Shown here in pieces: positions 12,824-25,533 of a stretch of DNA of 64,000 nt. Position numbers and translations under genes: made by a program. The notes beneath the pieces were generated by a model. The model was not told the DNA's origin. It did not search any database and saw only the letters and a program-made list of their open reading frames with translations. Positions within the stretch are counted from its first letter, which is position 1, and the number at the start of each line of letters is the position of its first letter. Origin of the DNA: Datura wrightii (lineage: Eukaryota; Streptophyta; Magnoliopsida; Solanales; Solanaceae); assembly GCA_035772735.1 (NCBI GenBank), contig JASDFA010000010.1:179865501-179929500 (forward strand), in the 5' to 3' direction.

Positions 12824-14519
12824 TTGGTAATGAGCTTGTTCCAATGTATATGACACATTTTCCTTTTTAGTTAATTAAAAAAGAATGACATATTTTCTTA
12901 TTTAGCAAATATTTAATGATACTATCAATATTTTACCTGTGTTGATTTCTATTTTATTTGGCAAAACATTCATAAAAATGTAGTCTTCTACTCAAAATTT
13001 TATTTATTATAAGTGTAATTTTAGAATGTTGTAAAAGTCATTTAATATTTTTTAACTATATGCTCAATCAAACTATATATTACATAATATTAGGAAATTA
13101 TATAAATGTATCATGCTACTAAATTGGGACTTGTTTTATTTATTAATTTTTTTTCATTCTTTTCATTGTTAAATTTGAAATTGATGAAGTTCTTATGTAG
13201 AGAGTGATATTTGATTATTTTTCATATAGTATATCTTTTTACATCATGATTTTAGCTTCTTCCTTCCTTTCTTTTTAGAAAATGTGGCATTGTAACATTT
13301 AGAAAAATAATTTAGAAATAAATTCTTGAATTGATAACATAGGTTGGAACTTCTTTATAATCAATAAATAGCGTAGGCTTCGATAGATTTGCAATAGCGA
13401 TTCTTACCAAGAATTTTAGCGACCTCTATGCAATGCAACACATATATTATCATATTAATGAAGTTTGGCTCGTGCTAAGCTCGAACCTAAAAATTAAATT
13501 TCTAATTATTACTTTTCCGCTCTTTGTAATATTGAGTTATTAAAAAAGTATTTTCATATTTTATGAAAACTTTTAAAAATTAAATTATAATAAAAGTATT
13601 TAAAAGTTAAAGATGTTTTTTTCGAACAAATGCAAGAAAAGATTGTATCCCAAAGTGATCGAACTTGAGAAAAAAAAGTTATTTTAATTTGAGTAATTAT
13701 ATTCATTCTTTTTTACATATTTTTAGTAGTGGGAAATCATATATTATGCGGATTTATAAATTATTTTCACAATTTAATGATATCAATTTTCAAAATTTTA
13801 AACGAATCAACTATCTTCTAATAAAAAAATAACATGATTATCTTTTAATTATCTAAAAAAAAATTTACGATAGTATGCTCATCTATAAAAATACAAGACG
13901 AATATGTGCATACTACTAATTACCCTTCAAAATCCACATGTTTAATTAGAATATGAAAATAAAAATTCACTTACATTTAGATTTTATTCGATATGTAATT
14001 TTATTACTACATTCACTATTATTAACACTGAACACTCATTTTTGGACGATTTGTAATAATAAAATTTTAAGTTATAATATCTTAATTTATTGGAAAAAGA
14101 CATCAAAAACCTTGTGCTTCGCTAAATTATCAGTTACACATTTTATTTTTATGAGTACTTTATTATTCATCTCGAGTCTTGATTTTTTTTAAATGGAATT
14201 ATTATCTCTCTTAATATATAGATAGTATAGAGTGTGTATATATTTTTTCTTTATGTAAATTCACTAGTTAATAACATTGAACACCATCCTTGTGCAAATG
14301 GATAATAATAAAATTTTAGGTTGTGATATAAAGGCATAAAGATTTGTGGTTTGGCCAAAATGTCAGTTACACATCTTGTTTTGTGAGTACTCTATTATAT
14401 TTTTAGCATTTTTTTAATTGAAAAATGATTTAAAATGCTCTTAATATGATAGAAATAATTTAAAAATATTTTTGGACTCTTTTGAAATAATATATTTTGG
14501 ATTTTTTTGAAATATTTTT

Positions 14520-14945
14520 TGAAAAATTCACAATGCGTAAGTTTTTATTCAGATTATGCCTTAAATGCATAATTTCATAAGGCATAAGTTCTTAAGACAA
14601 TATTTTTTAAGACAGATAAAATAAAATTGCAAGACATAAATATTTGCTCAAATTATGCCTAAAAGACATAATTATACAAGACATAAGTTCACAAGGCATA
14701 ACATGAATTATGCCTGGTAGGCATAGTCATGTTACTGAAGGGTAGAAGTTCATTGAATTGAAAATGTGCCTAAATGGCATGAAATGTTGTCTCATAGACA
14801 CAAGTTCAATAACATAAAATTATGCCTACTAGGCATAAGTTCATTAGGAAACTTGTGCCTATAGGCAGAAATTTATGGAATTGAACTTCTGTCAACTTAT
14901 GTCTTCTAGGGCTAACTTATGTCTTGCGAATTATTTATTTTGAAT
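14520..14945. repeat. Degenerate TATGCC/AGGCATA inverted-repeat array
   Basis: Many short palindromic units such as TTATGCCTACTAGGCATAAG and TTATGCCTGGTAGGCATAGT follow each other with variable spacing, alternating with AAGTTCA-type spacers. The same block is at 35195-35745. There is no open frame, and it could form many small hairpins. Confidence 0.7.
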
Positions 14946-15114
14946 TTTTTTTAAAAAATATTAGGAGGTATTTTTGTCCTCTTTTTATTAATTAAAATAT
15001 TAAAAGGCAAAAATTAAAGACCACCAATTTGAGAGATAAAATTTAAAGACCACCCTGTAATAAGGGTAATCAGCGCAATTACTTGAATAATGAAGGTTTG
15101 AATTCTTCAAATGG

Positions 15115-15370
15115 AATAATATAGATTTAACAAATTAGTGAAATTTTTAAATCTTTAAAGTGATTTTATTTATCACAATCAAATATAATAAATTTTATTA
15201 AGTTTTTATATTTTTAAACTAATTTTAATTAATCACAACCAAATATAATAAATGCTCTGAAATTTTAATATCTTCAAATTAATTTTTATTTTTTTATAAA
15301 CAAATTTAATTAATTCAATGAAATTTTTATATTTTCAAATGGAATATTAAATCATTTAACCAACCCTGTA
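15115..15370. repeat. Degenerate short tandem repeat
   Basis: Units of roughly 60-75 bp built around AAATTTTTATATCTTCAAA, followed by ATTTTTATTTATCACAA-type sequence, recur several times with drift. Counterparts are at about 20710-20940 and 35935-36250. Confidence 0.5.
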
Positions 15371-15604
15371 ATCTAAAAACTTTTTTTCTTACTAAAGAGA
15401 TGTACTCCTAATCAAGAACAAAAAGAGGGGATGGAAAATCACTTAATTCTGACATTTAAAGATGTGATCTCGTGATCAATTAATCAGATTAATGGGGTGT
15501 TAAATTCAAATTTCAGAAAAAAAATAAAAATATTAAGTTATTTCTTCGTATTTATTCATATTTTGATAACACGCCATATTTTTGTTCTGATAGGAGGTAA
15601 GAAG

Positions 15605-17240
15605 TGGGAAGGAGATATAGGGTCCCCTTGTTTGACTCGAAAAAATCGTGTCTTTTTCCATACACAATAACAGTACACCAGTTATTAGAGATCAGATTCC
15701 AAATAATTACTATCCATTGTTCTGCAAAACCCAATTTCCTCAGTACACATTGCAGCTGAAGTTTTATCAAGAATGTTAAATAATTTGTTTAATAATCCTC
15801 TTTTTGTTGGTTTCAATATGCACTCAAAAGGTCCTAAGATAAATCACTTTTTTTTTGTGCAGGGAAATCTGCTTCATTAAATCTCATCAAGAAGGTTTTA
15901 ACTGAGCATGAAATCAAACTCTGGACAACTCATTAACATTGAAAAAAGTTGTTTTCTCATTGAAGAGTCTTTGGAAACCTACTCAGGAAGGTGGCATTGG
16001 AGTGAGAAGATTACGATGCTTTCTCTTGTAAACTTTGATGGATGTTTAGAATCAAGAATTCTCTTTGGACTAATTTCATGAGAGCTAAACACTCTCAGAG
16101 AATTCATCCGATGGCTAGAAAATGGAGCTACGTCCACTCTCATACTTGGAGGAGATTAATGAAGATTAGATTCAAAGTTGATCATTTGATACAATGGAAG
16201 ATAAACAGAGGCAATGCTAATTTTTAGTGGGACAACTGGTCAGGTATGGGAAGACTGTCTCACTATATACATGCATCTACTTCTATTAATTCAAGAGTGG
16301 CTGATTATATTATTAATGGTAATTGGAATATTGTTAAGCTTTCAAATCACCTTCTTCCCCCATCTTATGCATCATATTCCAAGAATTACCATTCACTCTC
16401 CTAATCTAGATGACCAACCTGTTTGGACCCCAAATCTAGATGGGAAATTTAGTAGTAATTCTGCCTGGAATGTCATAAGGCAGAAACACAACCAGATTTT
16501 TGGCATAAGAATGGAGCCAATAAGCATTAGACAAAGTCTAATCACTTGGTGGATAGAAAAGGATCACAACCCTTATAGATTTTGCCAGAGATTTTTTGTG
16601 GCAGATTTGGAAAGCAAGATGTAAATGCAGGTTTGAAGGGTTGAGGATGTCTTCCAACAGTATTATCTTGAAGATTACCCAACAAATCAACATTATTGTC
16701 CAAAAACAATTTCCAAAGATATATCCCTACATGAAATGGATACATTTCGTTGAACTCATGGAGAAGGCAAAGATTAAAAATTCTACTGTGGCAGTAAAGT
16801 GGTTATCACCTGAGCACGGATAGATGAAACTGATTTCTGATGGATGCTCTAAAGGCAATCCAGGACTATGTGCAGGTGGAGGAATTGTCAGAAATGAATC
16901 TGAAGATATGAGGATTGCATATGCTATGCCGCTTGGAACGGAAACCAATAACTTTGCAGAAACAATGGTTTTGAAGACTGGAGTTGAATGGGATAAGGAA
17001 ACTTGAAATTGAATGTGACTCACTCCTTTTAGTAAGCTGGATTTTGAAAAACAATATCATCCCTTGGAAGTTGCAAGATGCTAACCACAATATTAGAGAC
17101 ATGCTTGAGAAGTTTGATGATGTAAAAGTACAACACTGCCTTAGAGAAGGTAATAATGTAGCTGACAAACTCGCTAATAATGGCCTAGAGTGCAATCAGG
17201 AAACCTGGTTCATAACATCCCAACAACTTCACAGAGAAGT
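15605..17240. mobile_element. LINE (non-LTR retrotransposon) fragment with inverted 5' part
   Basis: About 15605-15772 encodes, on the minus strand, a reverse-transcriptase piece (LGFAEQWIVIIWNLISNN, then VIVYGKRHDFF, then a GDP-S-P-like motif). From about 15773 the plus strand continues the same domain with LFNNPLFVGFNMHSKGPKIN, then a zf-RVT-like region (VWTPNLDGKFSSNSAWNVIR) and an RNase H domain at 16824-17200 showing SDG, the AE acidic position, ECDS and NNVADKLAN. Frameshifts separate the parts (for example near 16990), so it is dead. Aligned flanks at 36472-36510 and 21185-21215 lack it. No poly(A) tail is visible at the right end. Confidence 0.75.
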
Positions 17241-18004
17241 AGTAGATTTCAAACACCACAATCATTTAGTCGTGGTTTGGTTCATGACTTTGAAAGACAA
17301 TTTTAACGTCGTTCGGTGCCCACTTAATTGGGTTAGCATAACGTAAAGCAATCAACATTCAACGCTTTGCCCCATTTGATACATTACTCAATTCTTGCTC
17401 AGTTTTAAAAATTTTCTATAAAAAATAAAGTGACCCTTTAGGCTTCGGACTCTTGCATGAAAAGGTGAGTCTAATGTGGTAAACCACAAGAGAGAGATCA
17501 GTGCATGCACTGAGAAGCTTTGGTATTCCTATGTTATGTTAATTCATGAGATTCAAACTGAATGAACCAGAACATGCTATTTAGACGAGAAAAAGAAACC
17601 TTTGGCATTTTACGTGAGCAATATTTCATTGGGTAGAGAAAATTTGTCTGCAGACATATGCAAAGGATATATAAGAATAAATACTTTGAAAAAATATGAA
17701 GTTATGAAACTCAGGAAAGAATATATCATGTGCGTGTGACATTATTTTGACTAGTTTAATCAGTAACAATGATATCAATATGCAGTAAATGCAAGCTTGA
17801 ATTAAAACTTTGCAACAGCACTTGCAAATTACCATTGTACTAATCGAGCTCCAATATCTGCAGCCATTTACTTTTTCCTGAATTCTAACAATCCATTTTT
17901 AGTATATTTCAAAGAAAATACTACAAACAAAAACATCCATTGATCCAACAATGTCAACAAAGTTATTACAGCTGATCACAACTTTGAATAGTTTTGGACC
18001 ATAA
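17241..18004. other. 3' flank of copy D
   Basis: No gene. The sequence follows the region downstream of the complete DCP5 (36500-37270) closely, including the GATGATATCAATATGCAG stretch, and leads into the FDF relic of copy D. Confidence 0.5.
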
Positions 18005-19758
18005 CATGTACTTCTCTGACTTCATGCACCTTTAACACCACCATCACCATCCATCCTCTCTTTCTCATCCTCATGGATTCTGAATATAGAAACAAAAATA
18101 ACAGATTCAATCAACATTTTAAATTGTTTTTAGATATTTAAGTTAGTAGGTAAATTAAAGAATGTAAGAAAAGGTCACCTTTATGTTGCTACCTCGAAAG
18201 TACATGTAGCCAAAGATCCTATCACTCTGTGAAACTTGTGGTCCATTTTTGCAATGACCTTCTGTGCCTAAACATTTTACTGCACCCACATATATATACA
18301 TATACACACACATCATTAATTATGCATTAAAAAATTAGTAAGCCAAAAATTGTTAATTTCACTCGCACAAAAAGAGTTTTATCCCTAATTAATATTTGGA
18401 AAAATTATTAGTCCATTCATTGCTAACCATATTATACTTCAATATTGACTACAAGCTTCAAATTAACTTAATCAAATTAAAGATTCTTCCTTTTATGTAC
18501 TTACTTAGAAGACTAGAGGTACAACATTCCAATTTACATGTACAGTACTTACCAAAGCAATTAACCTTTATTTTGGCACTTATATCTATACAGATTTGAG
18601 TGTTCATACATAAATCATGCAAAAATTTAGAGTGTAAAGATGCTCAGATGGATATAGAAATTCCCTAAGCCTGTATATACCCCCATAATCTCAACTAGAT
18701 TTTGACTGATTCAAGAAAAAGAGAAGAGGACTTCCTATATTTATCAAGAATAAATTATACGTCAATTTATCAAAGTGAGTTGCAATTTTATTCTTTCTTT
18801 TAATTATTTTCTTTTTAGGTTTTCAAGTATTGCAATTATTGTATTAAAATGAAAATTATGTGATTGATTTTTTTTTTAAAAATATTTGATCACATCCAAA
18901 TGATTGATCCCTTTGTCAGATGCTTTCAAGAAATTCTAAACCAACAAGAGAAGTATTATTTCTGTGTGATTTTGCATCAAAAAAACACAATTCAAAATCG
19001 AGATTAGAGAACCACGAAACTATTGAGAATCAGTACAGATAACCAATCCAGCATTACAAAAACATAAGATAAAAACAAAAAAGAAGAGCAAAAAGTAGTA
19101 TCAGAATGAGAGAAGAACTATTTCTGTGTGGTTTTGTACAAAAACAACTCAAAATCAACGCTATAAAATCACAAAAAACCATGAAACCACCAGTGGAGAT
19201 AACCTATGAAGAGTTATATTTCTTCAGAGCTACCAAATCCAATTAAGATTTTAATTTGAACCGGTAACTTGAGGATTTTTTTTAGTCATCTGAGCTACCA
19301 ATCCAGAGAACATACAGACAGATATAGGAAAAAATATTTTTTTATTTTTTTGTGTTTGGTTGGTAAAAATTTTGAAATGTATACTTTCTTTAGGAAATCA
19401 AGGCTTAGAACCTTTAAAACTATGACATTAGTAAGACCCATTAGAGTTAACCAATAAAGAGTGTGTAGTTTTGTACAAAAATAACCCGAATTTAGTAAGA
19501 ATGAAAACAGATAACAAATAAAATGTACGTTATAAAGAAAAAAACACAGGACAGATGTAGAAAAACAAAAAAAAAATAGTAAGAGAGTGATGAGAAAAAA
19601 TTTATATCATGACGAAGACCAATGGTAGAATCATGAGGGTTGTTGTAGCAAAGAAAGCCTTCATAACGAAATTCAGATGTCAATGTCAAAGAAATGAAAC
19701 TACCAATACCAATGGCCGGCGTTACTCTCTCAGCAACGGGGCTAGTTGTTGCTGCCAT
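18005..19758 (-). pseudogene. DCP5-like pseudogene, copy D (exons 3 and 4 deleted)
   Basis: Exon 1 (19608-19758), exon 2 (18179-18279) and a collapsed FDF exon (about 18005-18100) are present. Exons 3 and 4 are missing: the FDF relic joins intron 2 directly near 18100. The exon 1 donor GT is changed to AT (CATG then ATATAAA). Exon 1 is 151 nt with two extra codons (AIGIGSFISL). Exon 2 is intact in frame and, unlike copies B, C, E and F, keeps the conserved FRG of the Sm2 motif. The donor loss together with the large deletion makes a functional product very unlikely. Confidence 0.8.
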
Positions 19759-21490
19759 TGTCAATTCTTTGAGCTACAGATGTGAAAAGAAGAGATTACA
19801 GCAATTCTCCCATCGAGCACTTTGAGTAAGAAGAAGAAAAAGAACAACTCAGATGAAACCTCTTTTCTCCTTTTATCAAGAGCGAAAGCCTCTGTTTCTT
19901 TCTTTCCCTTGTAGTACTGTTTATATATTTTTTGTAATTTTCCACTGAACTGTTTTTCCCTCCCCTATTTAATTGTCTTCTTCTTTTTTTTTCTTTTTTA
20001 TTTTCTTCTGTTTTTAGTTCACATTATGTGTGCTTTCCCATGTGAGATTTTTGGATTTTACCTTTCTTTTTTATTGTTTTTTCTCAATAGGTTGTGTTTT
20101 ACACTTGTTAGGGGTATGCATAGTGTGATATATATCCAATATCATATCGAAATTAAATTTTTTTAATATTGATATTTATAAAAATAATAATAAAATACTG
20201 CCAAAATATATAGCTACATATATAATTCTGATGTCTCTTGAAAAATTAAAGTCATAGTTCTCTATTATATGATTATGTAATTCAAAGAAGAATAAACTAT
20301 AACTATCGATTTACTATACCATAAATTATCAAAATGTTAGTTAAAATTAAATAAATTATGATTATCGATTTACCATATCATAAAATACTAAAATCAAACT
20401 TTAAAATAATATACAATTACTAAATTAATTTGATATATATTTGATATTAATTTTAAATTTATCTAACCATATATAAAAATGTCATATAATTATTGCGGCA
20501 CGAAGGACAATATTAAGTTTGAAAGTAACATTATGCCACAAATTTGATTCAGTATATGAAAAGAGGGGCATTTTCAATATATATAAAACCTGTTGGTGAC
20601 AATTTTAGTTTTTCTTTTATCAGAAAAGGATTGAAAATGTCCCTAACATGGTAGAAATGATTTTAAAATGCTCTCTTTCCATATGTTTGAATCAAATTTG
20701 CCCCTCTCTTTTACCTACAAAGTTTTTAAATCTTCAAACTGATTTTATTAATCACAACCAGATAATAATAAATTTTGTGAAAATTTTATAACTTTAAATT
20801 GATTTCTATTTATTATAAATAGATTTAATAAATCAGTAAATTTTTTATATCTTCAAACTAATTTCTATTTTTCATAAGTAAATTTAACAAATTTTTATAT
20901 CTTCAAACCGAATATTAAATTATTTAATCAACCTATGCCTAAAGACTCAACCCTGCAATCTTAAAACTTTTTGTTAGTACTAAAGCGATGTACTCCTAAT
21001 CAAGAACAAAAAGAGGGGATAGAAAATCAAGAAAATACTTAATTATGACGTTTAGAAATGTAACCTAGTGATCAATTAATCGGGTTAATTGAATTTAAAA
21101 TTTAAATTTCAGTGAAAATAAAAATATCAAAAGTGATTTCTTCATATTTATCAAAGTTTTATAACATCGATATCTTTCTGCTGGCAGATAGTAAGAGATA
21201 GCAGACTTTAAATACCTCGATTAATTTTTTAGAAAAAAAGTGAAATAACATAAGAGATCCTTATATTTATTTCCGATGATCATTCTAACCCAAACTCCTA
21301 ACTTTATCATTTGAACACTTCACTTTAATCAATATAGAAATTTTAAATACCTTTTGACCATTGATCAAACTTAATATACTATATATTTTGCTAACTCAGG
21401 TGTAATACGTGGTGTCACAATTTAAAAGCGAGTGAATGTAATGAGTTTGATTATTAAAAGATACTAAATTCAGAAGATAACAGTAAAAAG
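19759..21490. other. 5' flank of copy D and downstream-type flank
   Basis: No gene. From 19759 it resembles the other 5' flanks but is shorter and lacks the MITE. From about 20580 it matches the segment near 33960-34100 and 50200-50400, and from 20700 the degenerate tandem repeat. Around 21180-21220 it shows the LINE-free version of the site occupied at 15605-17240. Confidence 0.45.
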
Positions 21491-22318
21491 AAAAAAAAAT
21501 ATTTAAAAAAGAAATTGTAATACTAGCTGTCAGTGAGGGTGTTTTTGATATGAAGAATTTTCTCTATTTTTTTACTTTTATATTTGGTTGGTAAAAAAAT
21601 TTCACTAATGAAAGTAGAGAAAATAAATGGCACTGTCAGAATCGCCCGCCCCACCCCAATATCCACCCCCTGCCTCCTCCCTCCCCTACCTACAACGCCC
21701 ATCACCCTGCTCTCATCCTCATAGTTTTATCTTAGACATATATAAATATTTTTAAAATATTATATTTACTTGTATACTGAAAACAAAAAAATAAATAAGA
21801 AACTACTTATTTTACTAAAAAATATTTTCTTCGTACCGACACTCTAAAAGATCCAATTTGTCAGTTTTGATCACCAGAAATTATTACAAAAGACATGCAT
21901 AAAAGAATCACCATGGAATTCCAAACCAACAAGAGAAGTACTATTTCTGTGTGATTTTGTACCAAAAAAATACAACTCAAAATCGAGATTAGAGAACCAC
22001 GAAACCACTAAGAATCAGTACAGATAACCAATGCAGCGTTACAAAAACATATAGATAAAACAAAAAGAAGAGCAAAAAATAGTATCAGAATGAGAGAAGG
22101 AATATTTCGGTGTGGTTTTGTACAAAAACAACTCAAAATCAATGCTATAGAACCAAAAAAAACCATGAAACCACTAGTAGAGATAACCTATGAAGAGTTA
22201 TATATTCTCACAGCTACTAAATCCAATTAAGATTTTATAAATTTGAACTAGTAACCTGAGGATTTTTAGTCATCTGATTGAGCTACCAATCCGGAGAACA
22301 TACATATACAGAAAAAAA
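21491..22318 (-). pseudogene. Orphan intron 1 fragment of another DCP5-like copy
   Basis: The stretch matches the part of intron 1 that precedes exon 1 in other copies (9895-10690, 24340-25150, 29690-30480), including the C-rich CCACCCC block, the ACAAAAACAACTCAAAATC repeats and the SINE-like head. It stops at about 22318, before exon 1, and abuts sequence of the copy E 3' relic. It is the remnant of a further array member lost by rearrangement. Confidence 0.6.
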
Positions 22319-22394
22319 TAATTTTAAAATTAATTGCCAAGACCTACAACTTTGAATAGTTTTGGACTAAACCATAATACTGAATTAAATGCAG

Positions 22395-22545
22395 CAACAA
22401 TATGGAAGCGCTTTTACATGTACTTCTCTGGCTTCATGCACCTTTAACATCATCATCATCATCCATCTCTTTCTCATCCTCGGGGATTCTGAATATAAAA
22501 AGAAAAGTTATTCTCACCAAAGATATGAGACTATAGTTAACAATG
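22395..22545 (-). pseudogene. Collapsed FDF exon and neighbouring relic of copy E
   Basis: The acceptor TTTTATATTCAG and the acidic tail of the FDF exon remain, while the FDF core is deleted. The phase-0 frame from 22488 reads N-P-R-G and then TGA at 22476-22474. On its left the sequence jumps straight into what is 3' UTR in the full gene (AACAATATGGAAGCGCTTTT). Confidence 0.65.
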
Positions 22546-22804
22546 GAAACCTTATTTTAAAAAAATAAATTAATAAAATTAAGGGTGTCATGATCAGCTC
22601 AAATGTTTAATATAAATGGCCAAATAATATTATAGTTGAATATTTATAAGCACTGTATACTTCTTTTCTCTCACAGTGGATAACCCTTACTACCCTTACT
22701 GCTTCAGCTTGAAGGATTAAGTTTAACCGAACTTCATTAAAATCTTTGTGTTACTTTTGTTTCTCATTTGCTTTGTCTGCGGTTGCTAGTTAACCCACGA
22801 TTTT

Positions 22805-24540
22805 TCAACAACAAATATGATATAATGATAAGGAAGAACAAAGTAAGAGCTCAGGGAACAAAGAGTTTACATACACAGTTTCAACATTAATGACTCCAGG
22901 GTTTTCTTCAGTGCTATTTGATGGCATAGGTTCCATTATTACTGTTGTCTCTGCAAGTGATTGAGACGGAGAGGGTTGTTCCTCAATTGTGAGCTGAGCT
23001 GAAGTACTATCTGATTCATTATTAGTAACTGAAGCCGGAATAGAATTCACATCAACTACAGTTAAAAGAGCAATAGACCCATTATTTGGGATCGAAATAG
23101 ATGATGATAAATTAGACACCACAGATATATTGGATTGAAGTTGAACAGATGGTGTGGATAGGAAGGGAGGTAGTAGTGTATTTGGGGAACCAGGCAGCAG
23201 CACGGGATGATGGGGTTCAGAAAAACTGGATCCTAAAGCTACAGATGCAAATACATTCTGGTGAAGTACTGGCCGGGGATATGATGCCTGCATCAAACTC
23301 CGTGGCGGCGGAGGATAACGAGAAAATCCTCCTGCCCAATAGTTAGGTTCAACAAAACTAATGACAGTCGTTGGCACAGGTGGAGGAGGTATCCCCCAAT
23401 AGACAGAAGAACAACCTGATACTGATGGAAACTGAAATTGGGTAACTGGGAGAATCGGTTGCCCAAGATTAATGGTACTAACATTTGCAGCACCATGATG
23501 AATTGTAGGTGCGGGTTGAGCCAAACGATACTGCAAAATATTTTACATGTAGAATTAAGGTTAGCAGACAAGTCTCCAGAGTGTATATATAATCAGAAAA
23601 ACTAATCCGAATTATAAGATGAATGTACATGTATTATGGCAGGATCATTGGGAACAACCGATGTACTTTGAGGTGATGGAGAAGATATTACTTGAAGATC
23701 CTGACACAACTCAAGGCAAAAAAAAAAGAGAGATTCAGTACAGATCATATTTTCCGAAGAATAAAAAAAACTCATATCAATGATTAATGAGATTCAATTA
23801 ACATTCTAAATTGTTTGAAGACATTTAAGTTAGCAGGTATATTAAAGGATGTAAGAAGAGGTTACTTTTATGTTGCTGCATCGGAAATGTATGAAGCCAA
23901 TGATTCTATCACTTCCTGAAACTTGTGGTCCATTTTTGCAACGACCTTCTGTGCCTAAACATTTCACTGCGCACGCGCACACATATATATACATCATTAA
24001 TTATGCATTAGAAGATTAGTTAGAAAAAAAATTATTAATTTCATTCACACAAAAAAAGTTTTATTCCCAATTAATATTTGGAGAAATTATTACTCCATTC
24101 GTTTCTAACCATATTCTACCTCATTATTACTCCACCATGTTGTAGACACTATGATCCCTAATGAAAACCATGTGATTGACTTTTTTTAAATGGTCATGCG
24201 ATTGAACATTTGATCACATCCAAATGATTCCTTTGTCAGATGCTTTCAAAAGATTTTGTATCCTTAATTCTTCTTTCTATCATAAATTACATCTTTTTTG
24301 CCTTTTTTGGATATGCTCCCAACATATTTGTGATAGTAGCTGTCAGTGAGGATGTTTTTGGTAGGATGAATTTTTTTTTTTTATATTTTTTATATTTAAT
24401 TGGTCAAAAATTTTCATGAATCTCCACCAGCCCCACCTCAACCTCCAACCCCATCCCTCAATCTGACCCCCCACACCCGCCCTCCTTCCTCCCCCACCTA
24501 CAATGCCCATTACCCTACTCCCATCCTCATAGTTTTATCT

Positions 24541-24572
<32 letters not shown>

Positions 24573-25533
24573 AATAATAAAAAATTTATTTGCATACTAA
24601 AAATAAGAAAATAAATAAGAAACAAATTATTATACTAAAAAAATATTTTATTGATATTAAACACATCCTAAAAGATCTAATTTCTCGGTGTTAGATCACC
24701 AAAAATTCTTACAAAAGACCTACATAATAAAATCACTATAGAATTTCAAACCAACTAGAAAAGTATCATTTCTGTGTGGTTCTGTAACAAATAAAAAAAA
24801 CTCAAAATCGAGATTGGAGAACCACAGGAACCACGAGACCACTAACAATTAGTACAGATAACCAATGCATCATTACAAAAACATATAGATAAAACAAAAA
24901 GAAGAGTAAAAAGTAGTATCAGATGGAGAGAAGGACTATTTCTGTGAGGTTTTGTTCAAAAACAACTCAAAATTAATGTTATACAACCACAAAAAATCAT
25001 AAAACCACTAGTAGAGATAACCTATGAAGAGTTATATATCCTCAGAGCTACTAAATCCAATTAAGATTTATAAATTTGAACCAGCAACCTGAAGATTTTT
25101 AGTCATCTGATTGAGCTACCAATCCGGAGAACATACATATACAGAATTTTTTTTAAATTTAAATTTAATTTTTTTTTTGGTTTGGTTAATTAAAAATTAT
25201 AAAAAGTATACTTTCTTTAGGACATCGAAGATATAGAACCTTGAAAACCACAACACCAGTAAGAACCAGTATAATTAACCAATAAAGAGTGTGTGGTTTT
25301 GTACAAAAATAACTCAAATTTAGTAAGAATGGGAGTAGATAACAAATACAATAAAAATAATAAGAGAGTGATGAGAAAAGGTTTATACCATAGCGAAGAC
25401 CAATGGTAGAATCATGGGGGTTGTTGTAGCAAAGAAAACCTTCGTAACGAATTTCAGATATCGATGTCAAGGAAATGAAGCTACCTAAGCCTGGTGTTAA
25501 TCTCTCAGCAATGGTGCTTGTTGTTGCTGCCAT
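22805..25533 (-). CDS. Truncated DCP5-like protein, copy E (LSm plus proline-rich region, intact frame)
   Basis: Exons 25389-25533, 23866-23966, 23629-23700 and exon 4 from 23530 join in frame. The product has an LSm domain (SEIRYEGFLCYN, STIGLRYG, then CLGTEGRCKNGPQV) and a proline/serine-rich region with VYWGIPPPPVP, LPPFLSTPSV and TIEEQPSPSQSL. Reading through the exon 4 donor gives 347 aa ending at 22805. Splicing from 22877 to the FDF relic at 22488 gives about 328 aa ending at 22474. Exon 3 ends CAT|GTACAT instead of CAG|GTACAT and exon 2 ends AAA|GTAACC, so both donors keep GT. The Sm2 glycine is cysteine. No stop or frameshift interrupts the 324 shared codons. It could be an active short paralog; only RNA evidence can decide. 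Confidence 0.6.

Larger units (their letters stand above)
11076..14519. other. 5' flank of copy C
   Basis: Noncoding block homologous to the A, E and F flanks. It contains a Stowaway-like MITE (11879-12165), a coding-like segment open for 79 codons (12584-12823), and a MITE-like region (about 12837-13095) related to the element at 51391-51641. The 79-codon frame at 13953-14192 recurs at 33398-33670 and in decayed form near 3414; it is repeated AT-rich flank, not a gene. Confidence 0.6.

Noticed and set aside
13953..14192. Plus-strand frame MKIKIHLHLDF..., open also at 33398-33670.
   Set aside because: It is repeated flank; the region near 3414 and the DCP5 flank near 48270 are broken, and it resembles no protein.
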